64,000 nt of DNA from Methanomassiliicoccaceae archaeon UBA71. Lineage in GTDB: Archaea > Thermoplasmatota > Thermoplasmata > Methanomassiliicoccales > Methanomethylophilaceae. The position numbers and the translations under genes are program-made. Location of the stretch: positions 69,057 to 133,056 of the forward strand of contig DARO01000009.1 in assembly GCA_002504405.1 (NCBI GenBank), in the 5' to 3' direction. The notes under the pieces are model-generated. The model saw only the letters and a program-made list of their open reading frames with translations, was not told the origin of the DNA and made no database searches. Of this stretch, positions 43,534 through 53,192 are shown in pieces (the first letter of the stretch is position 1; the number at the start of each line of letters is the position of its first letter).

Positions 43534-44499
43534 ATGTCCGCAGCCTGGCACAAGTGTATAGAATCCGAACTGGAGTCCGTGGAGATGGTTATGATCTCCG
43601 ACCTGGAATCTCAGAACCCGGAGCTCACGGAAATGTGCCGCTACGTCATATCCTCTGGAGGGAAGCGCCTCAGGCCCGCCCTCTGCATCCTGAGCTACCT
43701 CGGGTCCGGGGGCAGGGATCCCAGCATAGCCGTCAACATCGGTGCGGCTTTCGAGATCATACACAGCGCCACGCTCATCCATGACGACATAAACGACCAG
43801 GGGACGGTCCGCCGCGGAAGGAAGACCCTTCACCTGGAGCATACGGTGAGCAAGGCCATAATCGCAGGGGACTTCATGTTCGCCGTCGGGTTCCGTCTTC
43901 TCGCATCAGAGGCCCCGCAGATCGTCGGGTTCGTGATAGACGCGTCCGCGGCGATGGGGGCAGGGGAGTTCGTCCAGAAGGATTTCGAGCACGTGTCCAC
44001 TGTGACAGAGGACGACTACATCCGCATCATCACAGGCAAGACCGCCAAGCTATTCGAGGCCGCCTCCAAGTCCGGGGCAGCGGTGGCAAACGCGGACAGC
44101 GACATCCTCGAGGCCCTCGGACGGTTCGCCTTCGGGATAGGTCTGGCCTTCCAGATTGTGGACGATACCCTCGATGTCACCGGCGATCCCCACAACACCG
44201 GGAAGCAGGTCGGGACGGACCTCCTCGAGGGGAAGCCCACACTGCCAACGATCTACGCCATGCAGGACCCGGTGTACGGGCCGGAGCTCATCTCGCTATT
44301 CGAGAAGGAGGCTGTCGACCAGGAGGACATCATCCGTGCGCTGGAGCTCATACGCTCGACGGATGCCATAAGCAGATGCCTCGCCAAGGCCGCAACATAC
44401 GTCGAAGACGCGCGCCATGCCATCGACCCGGTCCCGGACTCCGAATACAAACAGGCGCTTCTAGGCATCGCGGACTACATAGTAAGCAGGGACAGGTGA
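43534..44499 (+). CDS. idsA: Trans-polyprenyl diphosphate synthase
   Basis: 321 residues. Condenses isopentenyl diphosphate with allylic diphosphates, supplying the C15-C20 or longer chains of archaeal lipids or the membrane electron carrier. First Asp-rich motif LIHDDINDQGTVRRG (~residue 87), SSGGKRLRPAL upstream of it, second Asp-rich motif FQIVDDTLDVTG (~205). Residues just before the first motif (SAT) are small, which in this family favours longer chains; chain length is not predictable safely. A geranylgeranyl reductase follows 5 bases later. Confidence 0.92.
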   Translation: MSAAWHKCIESELESVEMVMISDLESQNPELTEMCRYVISSGGKRLRPALCILSYLGSGGRDPSIAVNIGAAFEIIHSATLIHDDINDQGTVRRGRKTLHLEHTVSKAIIAGDFMFAVGFRLLASEAPQIVGFVIDASAAMGAGEFVQKDFEHVSTVTEDDYIRIITGKTAKLFEAASKSGAAVANADSDILEALGRFAFGIGLAFQIVDDTLDVTGDPHNTGKQVGTDLLEGKPTLPTIYAMQDPVYGPELISLFEKEAVDQEDIIRALELIRSTDAISRCLAKAATYVEDARHAIDPVPDSEYKQALLGIADYIVSRDR

Positions 44500-44504
44500 T
44501 TCCG

Positions 44505-45596
44505 ATGGACAGGACCAAGGTCGATGTACTGGTAGTAGGCTCCGGCCCCGCCGGCAGCACGACCGCGCGCTATGCCGCTGAGGCCGGCGCCGATGTCATG
44601 TTCATAGAGCGGCGCCATCAGGTCGGCGTCCCCGTGAGGTGCGGCGAGTTCATGCCCTCCCTCGATGAGATCACCGGTATGTTCCCGAATCTCACCGAAG
44701 CCGGGTCCCTCTTCGACATACCAGGCAGCCTCCGCTGCAGGGAGATCAAGGGAATCAAGCTGGTGGACCCCAAGGACAAGGTCACGCTCCTGGATTTCGA
44801 AGGCTACACAACCGACAGGGACAGGTTCGACCAGTATCTCGCAGGCCTCGCACAGGAGGCCGGTGCGCGTCTGGAGACGGACTGCCTGTTCAAGGAGATA
44901 CGCGACGGTGTCGCGGTGACCTCCTCCGGGGAGATAGAGTACAAGGTCATAGTGGGTGCAGACGGTCCTGGGTCCCGCGTCGCGAGGAGCCTGGGTCTTC
45001 CCAAGAACTCCAACCCGTACCCTGCGGTCACAGCCCAGGCAAAGGGGGATTTCGAGCCGTACCTTCACATGTACTTCGGCGATGTCGCCCCAGGGGCCTA
45101 CAGCTGGATAATCCCGAAGGACGGGCGCGCGAACGTGGGCGTCGGATTCTCACCAAAATTCAGCGAGGGGAGGTTGTCGGACTACTTCGACAGGTTCGCC
45201 CAGAAGCGCGGCTTCGAAATAGAGGGCAAGCTGGAGGGGAAGTACGTTCCCAGCGAGGGCCCGATCGCCCGCACGGTCTCCGGCAACGGGATGGTCGTGG
45301 GGGACGCGGCAGGGCAGGTGATCTCGGTGAACGGCGGCGGCATACCGCTGGCCATGATCGCCGGGAGGCTTTGCGGGACCACGGCGGCATCTGCAGCATC
45401 AGGGAAGCTATCGCTGAACGATTACGAGACGGGCTGGAGACGCATCATGGAGAAGCCGCTGAAGACGGCCGCGTTCAACAAAAAGCTGGCGGACGCCTTC
45501 GCATTCAGATCCGAGAGGAGCACGGCGCTCTGCATGGCCATACTTGGCGGGCGCAGGATGGGGAATCTAATCCGCTGCAAGCGCATCTTCCCGTGA
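44505..45596 (+). CDS. Geranylgeranyl reductase (digeranylgeranylglycerophospholipid reductase type)
   Basis: 363 residues from the ATG at 44505, preceded by AGGTGATT. FAD motif VLVVGSGPAGSTTARYAA at the N-terminus, GVPVRCGEFMP (substrate region), VIVGADGPGSRVAR (~150), YSWIIPKDGRANVGVG (the YxWxFPK-like motif, ~205) and VVGDAAGQVISVNGGGI (~270). Saturates the geranylgeranyl chains of archaeal membrane lipids. The gene lies directly after the prenyl synthase and near carS, so this is the lipid-specific paralogue, compared with the one at 5006. Confidence 0.92.
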   Translation: MDRTKVDVLVVGSGPAGSTTARYAAEAGADVMFIERRHQVGVPVRCGEFMPSLDEITGMFPNLTEAGSLFDIPGSLRCREIKGIKLVDPKDKVTLLDFEGYTTDRDRFDQYLAGLAQEAGARLETDCLFKEIRDGVAVTSSGEIEYKVIVGADGPGSRVARSLGLPKNSNPYPAVTAQAKGDFEPYLHMYFGDVAPGAYSWIIPKDGRANVGVGFSPKFSEGRLSDYFDRFAQKRGFEIEGKLEGKYVPSEGPIARTVSGNGMVVGDAAGQVISVNGGGIPLAMIAGRLCGTTAASAASGKLSLNDYETGWRRIMEKPLKTAAFNKKLADAFAFRSERSTALCMAILGGRRMGNLIRCKRIFP

Positions 45597-46061
45597 TCAT
45601 TTGCGTCTGTATCCGCGGGTGGCGGAACCGCATATCGGACACTCCCGTGGATCCTCCTTGAACCACTTGCCGCATCCGACGCACCTGTAGTTCCACTTCA
45701 CGACCTTCTTGATGCCTGCCATACCCACCGGCCTGAACCCTATGCCGAGTATGCGAGCGACGTTCTGGATGGAGTAGTCGTCGGAGAGTATCGTCCCTCC
45801 CACATCCAGTGCCAGTGCGAGGACGGTCCTGTCCACCGGGGACAGCCTGCTCGCATCGCCGCTCTTGGCCGCCGCGGCGTCCACAATCGCGAGGGATTCC
45901 TTCGTGCAATCCGAAACGCGAACCATGTCTCCCCACAGTGCCAGACGGGGGTCCTCATGGTTCTCCAGCTCCCTGATGACGCCAGGGGGGCATACGTGCT
46001 CCTCCTCGGGGAGGCCGTCCATCGAGAAGAAAGCGGAACTGTCCAGGACAAGCATGGACAT
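45597..46061 (-). CDS. nob1: Nob1-type PIN-domain endonuclease with zinc ribbon
   Basis: 154 residues. N-terminal PIN domain: LVLDSSAFF (first Asp), PPGVIRELEN (Glu), LSPVDRTVLALALDVG and ILSDDYSIQNVA (acidic pair). The C-terminal zinc ribbon reads YRCVGCGKWF...CPICGSATRGYRRK. Nob1 makes the final cut at the 3' end of 16S rRNA. The track start further upstream would cross the promoter; GGGGGATGG supports 46061, but a TATA box near 46077-46086 would also allow a leaderless start at the ATG at 46055. The gene is convergent with the GGR gene, ending one base beyond it. Confidence 0.92.
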   Translation of the reverse strand: MSMLVLDSSAFFSMDGLPEEEHVCPPGVIRELENHEDPRLALWGDMVRVSDCTKESLAIVDAAAAKSGDASRLSPVDRTVLALALDVGGTILSDDYSIQNVARILGIGFRPVGMAGIKKVVKWNYRCVGCGKWFKEDPRECPICGSATRGYRRK

Positions 46062-46169
46062 GCCATCCCCCAGCTCATTTATTAACTGATGGTCGGAAGC
46101 GCGGGCGATGAATGCCCGGTCATTACCAAGCATTATACGCACAGTTCTGCATGTAGGGTCGGTGTACCC

Positions 46170-46742
46170 ATGGATGCTCTCGGAGTCGTCGCGATTATGA
46201 TAACGGGCCTCTGGCTTTTCCTACCGGCCATGGTCCCAAACTCGGCCGCGGTAGTGTTCGGCGGCAAGACGAAGATGGATTTCGGGAAGTCCTGGAGGGG
46301 CAAGCGCATCTTCGGGGACGGGAAGTCCTGGAGGGGCTTCTTTGGCGGAGCATTCTCCGGCATAGCCGTGGGGCTGATCCTGATCGGCGTGTCGTCCATA
46401 TGGGATCCAGACGAGTTCTGGGGATACGGTCCGTTCTGGAGCAACGTGGGCATACTGGCATGCCTTTCGTTCGGGGCCGTGCTCGGAGACCTCTGCGGCG
46501 CCTTCATCAAGAGGAGGCTGGGCATGGAGAGGGGGCAGAAGGCCCCCATCCTGGACCAGTACGACTTCGTGATCGGCGCGTTCTGCATTACCGCGCTGTT
46601 CTTCCCCGAATGGGTCTATGCCACCTACATCGAGGGCTGGCACATAGCCGCACTGGTATTCATAGTAGCGATAATGTTCGTGATCCACAGGTCCGTCAAC
46701 ATAATCGGCTACAAGATGGGTCTCAAGAAAGAGCCATGGTGA
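46170..46742 (+). CDS. carS: CDP-archaeol synthase
   Basis: 190 residues, DUF46/CarS family integral membrane enzyme with about five helices. It joins CTP to unsaturated archaetidic acid to give CDP-archaeol, the branch point for polar lipids. Family motifs: PNSAAVVFGGKTKMDFGKSW, GDGKSWRGFFGG and GAVLGDLCGAFIKRRLGMERG...LDQYDF. The start ATG at 46170 follows a TATA box (TTATAC, ~46132-46138). The earlier in-frame start at 46089 lies upstream of that box and is rejected. Confidence 0.93.
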   Translation: MDALGVVAIMITGLWLFLPAMVPNSAAVVFGGKTKMDFGKSWRGKRIFGDGKSWRGFFGGAFSGIAVGLILIGVSSIWDPDEFWGYGPFWSNVGILACLSFGAVLGDLCGAFIKRRLGMERGQKAPILDQYDFVIGAFCITALFFPEWVYATYIEGWHIAALVFIVAIMFVIHRSVNIIGYKMGLKKEPW

Positions 46743-46747
46743 TGGTC

Positions 46748-47275
46748 ATGAGCGAATTATCGGAAGCGTTGAAGGAATGCGGCGCCCTGCAGTTCGGCGA
46801 GTTCGTACTCGCCTCGGGCGCGAAGAGCAACTACTACATAGACATCAAGAAAGCGAGCACCAACCCGGCCGTACTGAAGCTGATCGCCAGACTGATGGCC
46901 AAGAAGATGAGGGATGAGGGCATAGAGGCGGACAGGATCGCCGGCGTCGTTCTTGGTTCGGTCCCCCTCGCTACCGCGCTGTCTCTCGAGACGGGGATAC
47001 CGTACGTCATGATCCGCAAAGAGAAGAAGGACCATGGAACAGGCAAGCTCATCGAGGGGGACCTCGGCGCGGGCGACAGGGTCCTTGTCGTGGAGGACGT
47101 CATAACCACCGCGGGATCCAGCATCAAGGCCATCGCCACGCTCAGGGAGGCGGGGGCCAAGGTCGACTACGTTATCTCGGTCATAGACCGCGAAGGCGGA
47201 GGCGCGGAGAACCTGGCAGATGTCGGGATCTCGTTCCGCCCGCTGGTCAAGGCCTCCGAACTGGTGAAGGGATGA
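46748..47275 (+). CDS. pyrE: Orotate phosphoribosyltransferase
   Basis: 175 residues. Makes orotidine 5'-phosphate from orotate and PRPP in pyrimidine synthesis. PRPP loop VLVVEDVITTAGSSIKAI (~residue 115), GEFVLASGAKSNYYIDIKK near the start, and RKEKKDHGTG loop confirm it. Three in-frame ATGs are crowded at the start (46736, 46742, 46748). GGTGAT lies 4 bases before 46748, the same spacing as before other genes in this window, so that start is chosen. Co-transcribed with carS and udg. Confidence 0.92.
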   Translation: MSELSEALKECGALQFGEFVLASGAKSNYYIDIKKASTNPAVLKLIARLMAKKMRDEGIEADRIAGVVLGSVPLATALSLETGIPYVMIRKEKKDHGTGKLIEGDLGAGDRVLVVEDVITTAGSSIKAIATLREAGAKVDYVISVIDREGGGAENLADVGISFRPLVKASELVKG

Positions 47276-47802
47276 GGCCTCCCGAGGGATGCACGTTGTG
47301 CGACCTCCATCGGAGGCGCACCAACATAGTCATGCCGGACGGCAATCCGTCGTACGGGATAGTGTTCGTGGGAGAGGGGCCCGGAGAGTCGGAGGACCTG
47401 GAGGGCCGTCCGTTCGTCGGACGTTCCGGGAAGATACTCGACCAGATGATGAGGGAGGCCGGGTTCGACAGGACCAAGGTGATGATAACCAACACCGTCA
47501 AGTGCAGGCCGCCGTGCAACAGGGACCCCATGCCGGAGGAGATGGCCGCATGCCGTCCGTTCCTGGAGTCCGAACTGTGCGGGGCGAGGCTCGTCATAGG
47601 GCTCGGCAAATCCGCCTGCCGCGACCTCACAGGATACGAGGGGCCAATGTCGGAAGTCGTCAACATACCTATGACCATCTCCATCCAGGGCAAGGAGATC
47701 GTGTTCATCCCCACGTATCATCCGGCCGCCACGATATACAACAAGAACTCTCGCGAGGCCCTTCAGGAGACCATGCGCGTGGTCGCCGAGTGGTTGAAAT
47801 GA
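47272..47802 (+). CDS. udg: Type 4 (Fe-S) uracil-DNA glycosylase
   Basis: 176 residues. Removes uracil arising from cytosine deamination. N-terminal CTLCDL and later CRPPCNR and CRPFLE provide the four Cys of the [4Fe-4S] cluster. Motif A is GEGPGESEDLEGRPFVGRSG; motif B is HPAA near the C-terminus (PTYHPAATIY). In the type 4 family motif A is usually GEAPG; here it is GEGPG. Start overlaps the pyrE stop, stop overlaps the HAD gene (both ATGA). Confidence 0.92.
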   Translation: MRPPEGCTLCDLHRRRTNIVMPDGNPSYGIVFVGEGPGESEDLEGRPFVGRSGKILDQMMREAGFDRTKVMITNTVKCRPPCNRDPMPEEMAACRPFLESELCGARLVIGLGKSACRDLTGYEGPMSEVVNIPMTISIQGKEIVFIPTYHPAATIYNKNSREALQETMRVVAEWLK

Positions 47803-48575
47803 GGTTCGGCGGCTTCATGATAGACATGGACGGAACCGTCTACAAGGGTGGGGTCCCCATTCCAGGTGCCGTCGGTTTCATATCGGACCTGAAGGCAAGG
47901 GGGATACCGTTCGTGTTCCTCACGAACAACTCCGCACACGGCAGACGGTTCTACCTGCAGAAGCTGGAGAGTCTCGGTTTCGATGTGACAATCGATAACA
48001 TCCTGACATCCACCATTGCAACGATACGCTTCCTGAAGACCAACCGTCCGGGTAAGACGGTCTATCCGGTTGCCGTCCCCCAGGTCGTGGAGGAGCTTAG
48101 GGAGGCAGGCCTGCCGGTAGTCGACAGAGACCCTGACATAGTGCTGCTAACATTCGACACGACGGTCACCTACGCCAAGATCAACGACGCGTACCACTTC
48201 CTGATGCAGGGCGCGGAGCTGATAGCCACGCATCCCGACGACCTCTGCCCCACGGAGGACTCATACGACATCGACATAGGCCCGTTCATAAGGATGTTCG
48301 AGCAGATGTGCGGGAAGGAGGCGGTGATCATCGGCAAGCCGAACCGTCTCATGCTCGAGATGGCCGCGGGCGAGATGGGGGTGGATCCCGCCGATACGGT
48401 CATGGTGGGGGACCGTCTGTACACAGACATCGAAATGGCGATGAGGGCAGGCACCCAGTCCATACTGGTCCTGTCAGGCGAGACCAGCCTCCAGATGCTG
48501 GACGGATACGGCAAGCAGCCCACGGCGATCCTGGGGTCGGTGGCGGAGATCCCGTCTCTGATCGACCGCGTCTGA
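47799..48575 (+). CDS. HAD-IIA family phosphatase (NagD-like)
   Basis: 258 residues. Nucleophile motif MIDMDGTVYKGG (residues 7-18), motif II FLTNNSAHGRRFY, and the C-terminal motifs IIGKPNRLMLEMAA and MVGDRLYTDIEMAMRAG with the Mg-binding Asp. The C2-type cap lies between them. Members act on p-nitrophenyl phosphate, ribonucleotides or phosphoglycerol-type substrates; the true substrate cannot be read from sequence. It is the last gene of the carS-pyrE-udg operon. An ~160-base spacer follows. Confidence 0.88.
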   Translation: MRFGGFMIDMDGTVYKGGVPIPGAVGFISDLKARGIPFVFLTNNSAHGRRFYLQKLESLGFDVTIDNILTSTIATIRFLKTNRPGKTVYPVAVPQVVEELREAGLPVVDRDPDIVLLTFDTTVTYAKINDAYHFLMQGAELIATHPDDLCPTEDSYDIDIGPFIRMFEQMCGKEAVIIGKPNRLMLEMAAGEMGVDPADTVMVGDRLYTDIEMAMRAGTQSILVLSGETSLQMLDGYGKQPTAILGSVAEIPSLIDRV

Positions 48576-48616
48576 CCCCCGGTCACCCTTTTTAAGACCT
48601 TTTAAATACGCGCATC

Positions 48617-48626
48617 CTTATATCTT
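48617..48626 (+). promoter_or_regulatory. TATA box of the smc operon
   Basis: CTTATATCTT, with an alternative TTTAAATA at 48601-48608. Either gives a GC-rich leader of roughly 90 bases before smc, including the inverted repeat CAGGG...CCCTG. The 48576-48738 spacer shows no gene. Confidence 0.45.
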
Positions 48627-48738
48627 TACAGTCGTGCGCGCGCCCAGGGAGTGAAGGGGCCCTGGTCAGCGACCGGACTGCACGGCGATGGGATGCGGCG
48701 GGCGATGCCCGGTAGGCCCTCGGAAGGGGTGTAAAAGG

Positions 48739-51700
48739 TTGTACTTGAAAGCGGTCGAGATGGAGAACTTCAAATCCTTCGGCGGGAAGCTGACAGTTCC
48801 GCTGATGGAGGGGTACACTGCGGTCACGGGGCCGAACGGCTCTGGCAAATCCAACATCACAGATGCCATTCTCTTCGTTCTCGGGCCGAAGAGCTCCAAG
48901 GCCGTCAGGGCGGGGAAGCTCACCGACCTCATCTTCGACGGAGGCAAGAACCGCGGGAAGGCATCATTCACAAGGGTCTCCCTGGTGTTCGATAACAAGG
49001 ACCGCCTGATGCCCTGGGACGACGACGAGGTCAGACTGACCCGCCACGTCAAGATCTCCGAGAACGGCACGGACTACAGCTCGTATTTCTTCGTGAACGA
49101 CCGCAAGTCAACAATGACGGAGTTCGATGCCCTGCTGACCAAGGCCAGGATAAGCGCCGACGGGTACAACATGGTGCAGCAGGGCGACGTCACCCGCATA
49201 GTCCAGATGGGGGCAATGGAGAGGCGCCGCATCATAGATTCGATTTCAGGCATCGCCAGCTTCGATGCCGACATAGACAAGGCCCGCTCGGAGAGGCAGG
49301 AGGCCGAGGTCAACCTGGACCGTATCGGCATAGTGATCGAGGAGCTCAACATACAGGTCGACAAGCTGTACAAGGACAGGAAGGACGCGGAGGCGTACAT
49401 GGAGGCCCAGGCGGCACTGGAGCTCGCCCGCGCACAGCACTCACACAGGAGGCTCCAGATGGAGGAGTCCAAGCAGGAGGGCGTCCGCCATCAGATAGAG
49501 AGGATGGAGGCGGCCATCTCCAAGGACTCCCAGGACAAGGAGGGGATGATCTCCAGGCTCTCGCAGAAGGAGGCAGAGATCTCCGCAAAGGAGGACGAGA
49601 TCGCATCCAAGGTCGGCCCCGAGTACAAGGCGCTGAAGTCCAAGATCGAGCAGGCAAAGATCGACATGGCGACGCGCAGGGACCGCAAGGAGGCCGCCGA
49701 GTCGGACAAGGAGGAGCAGGAAGGCTTCAAGAGGAGCTTCGAGGACCTCATGGCCAAGAACGACTCGGAGGTCGTAATGCTGAAGCAGAACCGCGAAGAG
49801 CTCTCCCAGAAGCTGTCCGAGGCGGAGGCCAGCATGCAGGAGGCAAGGGCGGAGGAGGCCTCCATATCCCTCGAGATCTCCAACACCGGAGGGGAGCAGA
49901 AGAAGCTCCAGGAGAGGCTCGACGAGGTGGAGGGGGATTTCGAGAAGTGCTCTGCCGAGCTGAGGACCTCGCAGGGGGCCCTGGCCAGGGCCGAGGCCGC
50001 GTCCGAGGAAGCGCACACCGCGCATGCTAACCTGGACGAGAAGATCCAGAGCATAGACTTCGAGATCAAGGACGCCAGATGGAGCCTCGACCAGATCAAG
50101 GCCGAGGCCGGTCCCGGCACGGAGGACTTCGGGAAGAGGATCCTGGACGCCAAGCGCAGGGAGTCCGAGCTGGAGAAGCAGGAGTCCGAGCTGGACTCCG
50201 CGTACAGGAGGATAGACAGCGAGTACAACGCCCTCCAGGCCGAGAAGAAGGTCTCGGAGCGCATGAACCGCGGCAGCGCGGCGGTGGAGGCCATAATGGA
50301 GCTCAGGAACCGCGGCGGAATAAAGGGCATCCACGGGACCATCCAGGAGCTGGCGACGGTTGACAAGGGCTTCGAGACGGCTCTGGCGGTAGCCGCCGGC
50401 GGGAAGATGCAGGCGGTCGTCGTCGACGATGACCAGGTTGCGGCGGATGCGATATCCTACCTGAAGAAGGAGAAGCTCGGGCGCGTGACGTTCCTCCCGC
50501 TTACCAAGATGATGGGCGGGAAGCCGAGGGCTAAGGCAATAATGAGCGTGAAGGACTCCGAGGGCTACGCCATAGACCTCATAGACTTCGACCAGAAGTA
50601 CTACAACGTGTTCTGGTACGTCCTCGGGGACACCCTGGTGGTCAAGGACATGGACACCGCCCGCCGTATTATGGGCGGCATAAGGATAGTCACAGTCGGC
50701 GGCGAGCTGATCGAGGCCTCGGGGGCGATGGTGGGCGGAAACCTGAGCCAGCAGAACCTTCTGAAGTTCGGGGCCGCCTCCGAGGACAAGCTGGCGGAGG
50801 TCGGCGAGAGGCTGAGGAAGGCCGGCGAGGCCCTGCAGGACGTCAGATACAAGCTGAGGCAGGTCAGGGACGAGATACGCGCCATAGACGACGAGATGAG
50901 GAAGGCATCCTCCGCCGGAATGGAGCAGAGGGAGCAGATGGCTCAGCTCAAAGGCCGCGTGGCTGAGCTGGAGAAGGCCAGGTCCTCCGCGTCAGCCGAG
51001 ATGAAGGCGGCGAGGGACAGGCTGGCCGAGGCCGACGGGGAGCTGGAGAAGGCGAGGGCCGCATTCGGAGACGTCTCCGGCAGGATGTCCGCGCTCACGG
51101 ACGAGCGCTCGAAGATCAAGGCCCGCATGGCGGAGATCGCCCCCGCGGACCTTCAGGCCAGGATACAGGGTGTCAGGGACAGGATCTACAAGCTCAAGGA
51201 GGCCATCTCGGACATGCGCCTGCAGATCGGGGGCATAGACACGGAGGTCGTGGGCTATGGGAAGCAGAACGAATCCCTCCAGATACAGCTGGACTCCGTC
51301 AACCGTGCGATATCGGAGGATGTCGCGGCCATAGAGGAGAACACCGGGCTCATGGACCGTGCGAAGGTCGACCTGGACGCGCTCCGCGCCATAGAGTCCG
51401 AGATGGAGGGGGGCATAGAGGACCTCCGCAACCAGAAGGACGCCCTGGTGGCCGAGAAGTACGACCTCGATTCCGGCATCAGGGAGAAGTCGAAGGACAT
51501 AGAGAACGCCAAGGCGGCAGTCGAGTCGTTCCGGGCCCAGGACATCATGCTGGGCGAGTCCATATCGCAGCTGAGGGCGGAGGTTGCCGAGATAACCATC
51601 GACGTACCCCAGCCCATCCCGTCCGAGGAGGAGATCAAGCGCAACATCAGGGCCCAGGAGTCGGTGCTGTCGAAACTCGGCACGGTGAACCTCAGGGCCA

Positions 51701-52323
51701 TCCAGGACTACGATGAGAAGAAGGCCCGTCTGGATGGCCTCACGGCCGAGGTGTCCAGCCTGAAGCGCCACATCAAGGAGCTGGAGGACCTCATGGACAG
51801 CCTGACGTCCAAGAAGAAGGGGCTGTTCATGCAATCGTACGATGCGGTCAACGAGAACTTCAAGGCCATTTACTCCCAGCTCTCCGGAGGAGGGGAGGCG
51901 TTCATGGGCCTGGAGGACGAGGAGGACCCCTTCGGAGGAGGACTCCTCATAAACGCGAAGCCCAGGAACGGCAAGATGCTGAGGCTGGAGGCGCTCTCCG
52001 GAGGGGAGAAGTCCCTCACCGCTCTGTCGTTCATATTCGCCATACAGGAGCACCAGCCCTCGCCGTTCTACGTTCTCGACGAGGTGGACATGTTCCTGGA
52101 TTCGATCAACGCGGAGATGGTGGCCACAAGGGTCAAGGAGAGCTCCGCGAGGGCGCAGTTCATACAGGTGTCGCTCAGGAAGGTCACGCTCGCGCTGGCC
52201 GACCACCTGATAGGTGTCACGAGGCCGCCGAGCGGCATAAGCAGGGTTATAATGCAGCCTGACCTGGCAGAGGTCTCCCGCTACGAGGAGGAGGCCCTCA
52301 GGAGGCAGAAGGAGGAGGTTTGA
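48739..52323 (+). CDS. smc: Chromosome segregation ATPase SMC
   Basis: 1194 residues from the TTG at 48739, which starts the family N-terminus MYLKAVEMENFKSFGG; AAGGGGTG lies ahead of it. Walker A GPNGSGKSN (31-39), two long coiled coils, hinge around residues 520-640 (GIKGIHGTIQELATVDKGFE), signature LSGGEKSLTALSF and Walker B FYVLDEVDMFLD near residues 1090-1130. It organises chromosomes as a dimer with ScpA and ScpB, whose genes follow. Length is typical. The open frame upstream of TTG lacks family sequence. Confidence 0.95.
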   Translation: MYLKAVEMENFKSFGGKLTVPLMEGYTAVTGPNGSGKSNITDAILFVLGPKSSKAVRAGKLTDLIFDGGKNRGKASFTRVSLVFDNKDRLMPWDDDEVRLTRHVKISENGTDYSSYFFVNDRKSTMTEFDALLTKARISADGYNMVQQGDVTRIVQMGAMERRRIIDSISGIASFDADIDKARSERQEAEVNLDRIGIVIEELNIQVDKLYKDRKDAEAYMEAQAALELARAQHSHRRLQMEESKQEGVRHQIERMEAAISKDSQDKEGMISRLSQKEAEISAKEDEIASKVGPEYKALKSKIEQAKIDMATRRDRKEAAESDKEEQEGFKRSFEDLMAKNDSEVVMLKQNREELSQKLSEAEASMQEARAEEASISLEISNTGGEQKKLQERLDEVEGDFEKCSAELRTSQGALARAEAASEEAHTAHANLDEKIQSIDFEIKDARWSLDQIKAEAGPGTEDFGKRILDAKRRESELEKQESELDSAYRRIDSEYNALQAEKKVSERMNRGSAAVEAIMELRNRGGIKGIHGTIQELATVDKGFETALAVAAGGKMQAVVVDDDQVAADAISYLKKEKLGRVTFLPLTKMMGGKPRAKAIMSVKDSEGYAIDLIDFDQKYYNVFWYVLGDTLVVKDMDTARRIMGGIRIVTVGGELIEASGAMVGGNLSQQNLLKFGAASEDKLAEVGERLRKAGEALQDVRYKLRQVRDEIRAIDDEMRKASSAGMEQREQMAQLKGRVAELEKARSSASAEMKAARDRLAEADGELEKARAAFGDVSGRMSALTDERSKIKARMAEIAPADLQARIQGVRDRIYKLKEAISDMRLQIGGIDTEVVGYGKQNESLQIQLDSVNRAISEDVAAIEENTGLMDRAKVDLDALRAIESEMEGGIEDLRNQKDALVAEKYDLDSGIREKSKDIENAKAAVESFRAQDIMLGESISQLRAEVAEITIDVPQPIPSEEEIKRNIRAQESVLSKLGTVNLRAIQDYDEKKARLDGLTAEVSSLKRHIKELEDLMDSLTSKKKGLFMQSYDAVNENFKAIYSQLSGGGEAFMGLEDEEDPFGGGLLINAKPRNGKMLRLEALSGGEKSLTALSFIFAIQEHQPSPFYVLDEVDMFLDSINAEMVATRVKESSARAQFIQVSLRKVTLALADHLIGVTRPPSGISRVIMQPDLAEVSRYEEEALRRQKEEV

Positions 52324-52324
52324 G

Positions 52325-53191
52325 ATGGATGGGAACTCAAGGATAGAGGAGCTGGAGCAGCACCTGCTGTTCCACAGGGCGCTCGCCGACGACGGCGTGT
52401 CGCTCAGGCGCATAGAGGGGTACATGGACATCCTCGCCCGGGCGGAGTCCGGGGAGAGGCTCCAGGACCCCGTGGACGAATCCATAAGGTCGGTGTTCAG
52501 CCTGGTGCTGGAGAGCGGCATGGACCCCTGGGAGGTGGACCTCTCGGAGTTCGCTCGGATGTACGAGCGCAAGGTGGCTTCGGACAGCTTCGACATGATC
52601 GTCGCCGGGAGGCTCCTGCTCATGGCGTGGAAGATTCTCAGGCTGCAGTCCGAGTCCACGAGGACGAGGAGCGAGCCCCCCGTGGAGGATGTCTACGAGG
52701 AGGTCGACGACGGGTTCTTCGATGACGAGCCGCTGTTCGTCCCAGAGGTCTCCTTCAGGCAGTCATTCGCGAGGGAGCCGGTCCGCCCGGTGACGGTCTA
52801 CGAGCTCATAGGGGCGTTCGAGGACGCCAGGAAGGAGATCGAGATCCAGAGGGAGAGGGAGCGCGTCCGCGCGGAGCTCAGGGCCAAGGAGCCGAGGAAG
52901 TTCGAGGACAAGGCCCACGAGGAGGATGACGAGCAGGACATCGAGGCCGTATGGAAGAGGATCGAGAAGCTCGGGACCGGTCAGATAAGCATACGCGACC
53001 TCTACACCGGCGACCTGGGGGAGAACCTGACGGTCTTCGTCTCGGTGCTGCATCTCGTCAGGGACGGCCGTCTGGCCGTATGGCAGGACGACCTTCCAAG
53101 CGGCGAGATATTCCTGGAGATCAAGACCGAGTGGACCTCCGGCACGCTGGAGGACTTCCCGGGAAGGAGGATCCCCGAGGCGGTGATCTGA
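52325..53191 (+). CDS. scpA: Segregation and condensation protein A (kleisin)
   Basis: 288 residues. The N-terminal part (DPWEVDLSEFARMYERKV, ~67) matches the helix that binds the SMC neck, and the last ~70 residues form the winged helix (FVSVLHLVRDGRLAVWQDD) that binds the SMC head. The middle is Glu/Arg-rich and variable. Starts one base after the smc stop. It bridges the SMC heads to close the ring. Confidence 0.9.
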   Translation: MDGNSRIEELEQHLLFHRALADDGVSLRRIEGYMDILARAESGERLQDPVDESIRSVFSLVLESGMDPWEVDLSEFARMYERKVASDSFDMIVAGRLLLMAWKILRLQSESTRTRSEPPVEDVYEEVDDGFFDDEPLFVPEVSFRQSFAREPVRPVTVYELIGAFEDARKEIEIQRERERVRAELRAKEPRKFEDKAHEEDDEQDIEAVWKRIEKLGTGQISIRDLYTGDLGENLTVFVSVLHLVRDGRLAVWQDDLPSGEIFLEIKTEWTSGTLEDFPGRRIPEAVI

Positions 53192-53192
53192 G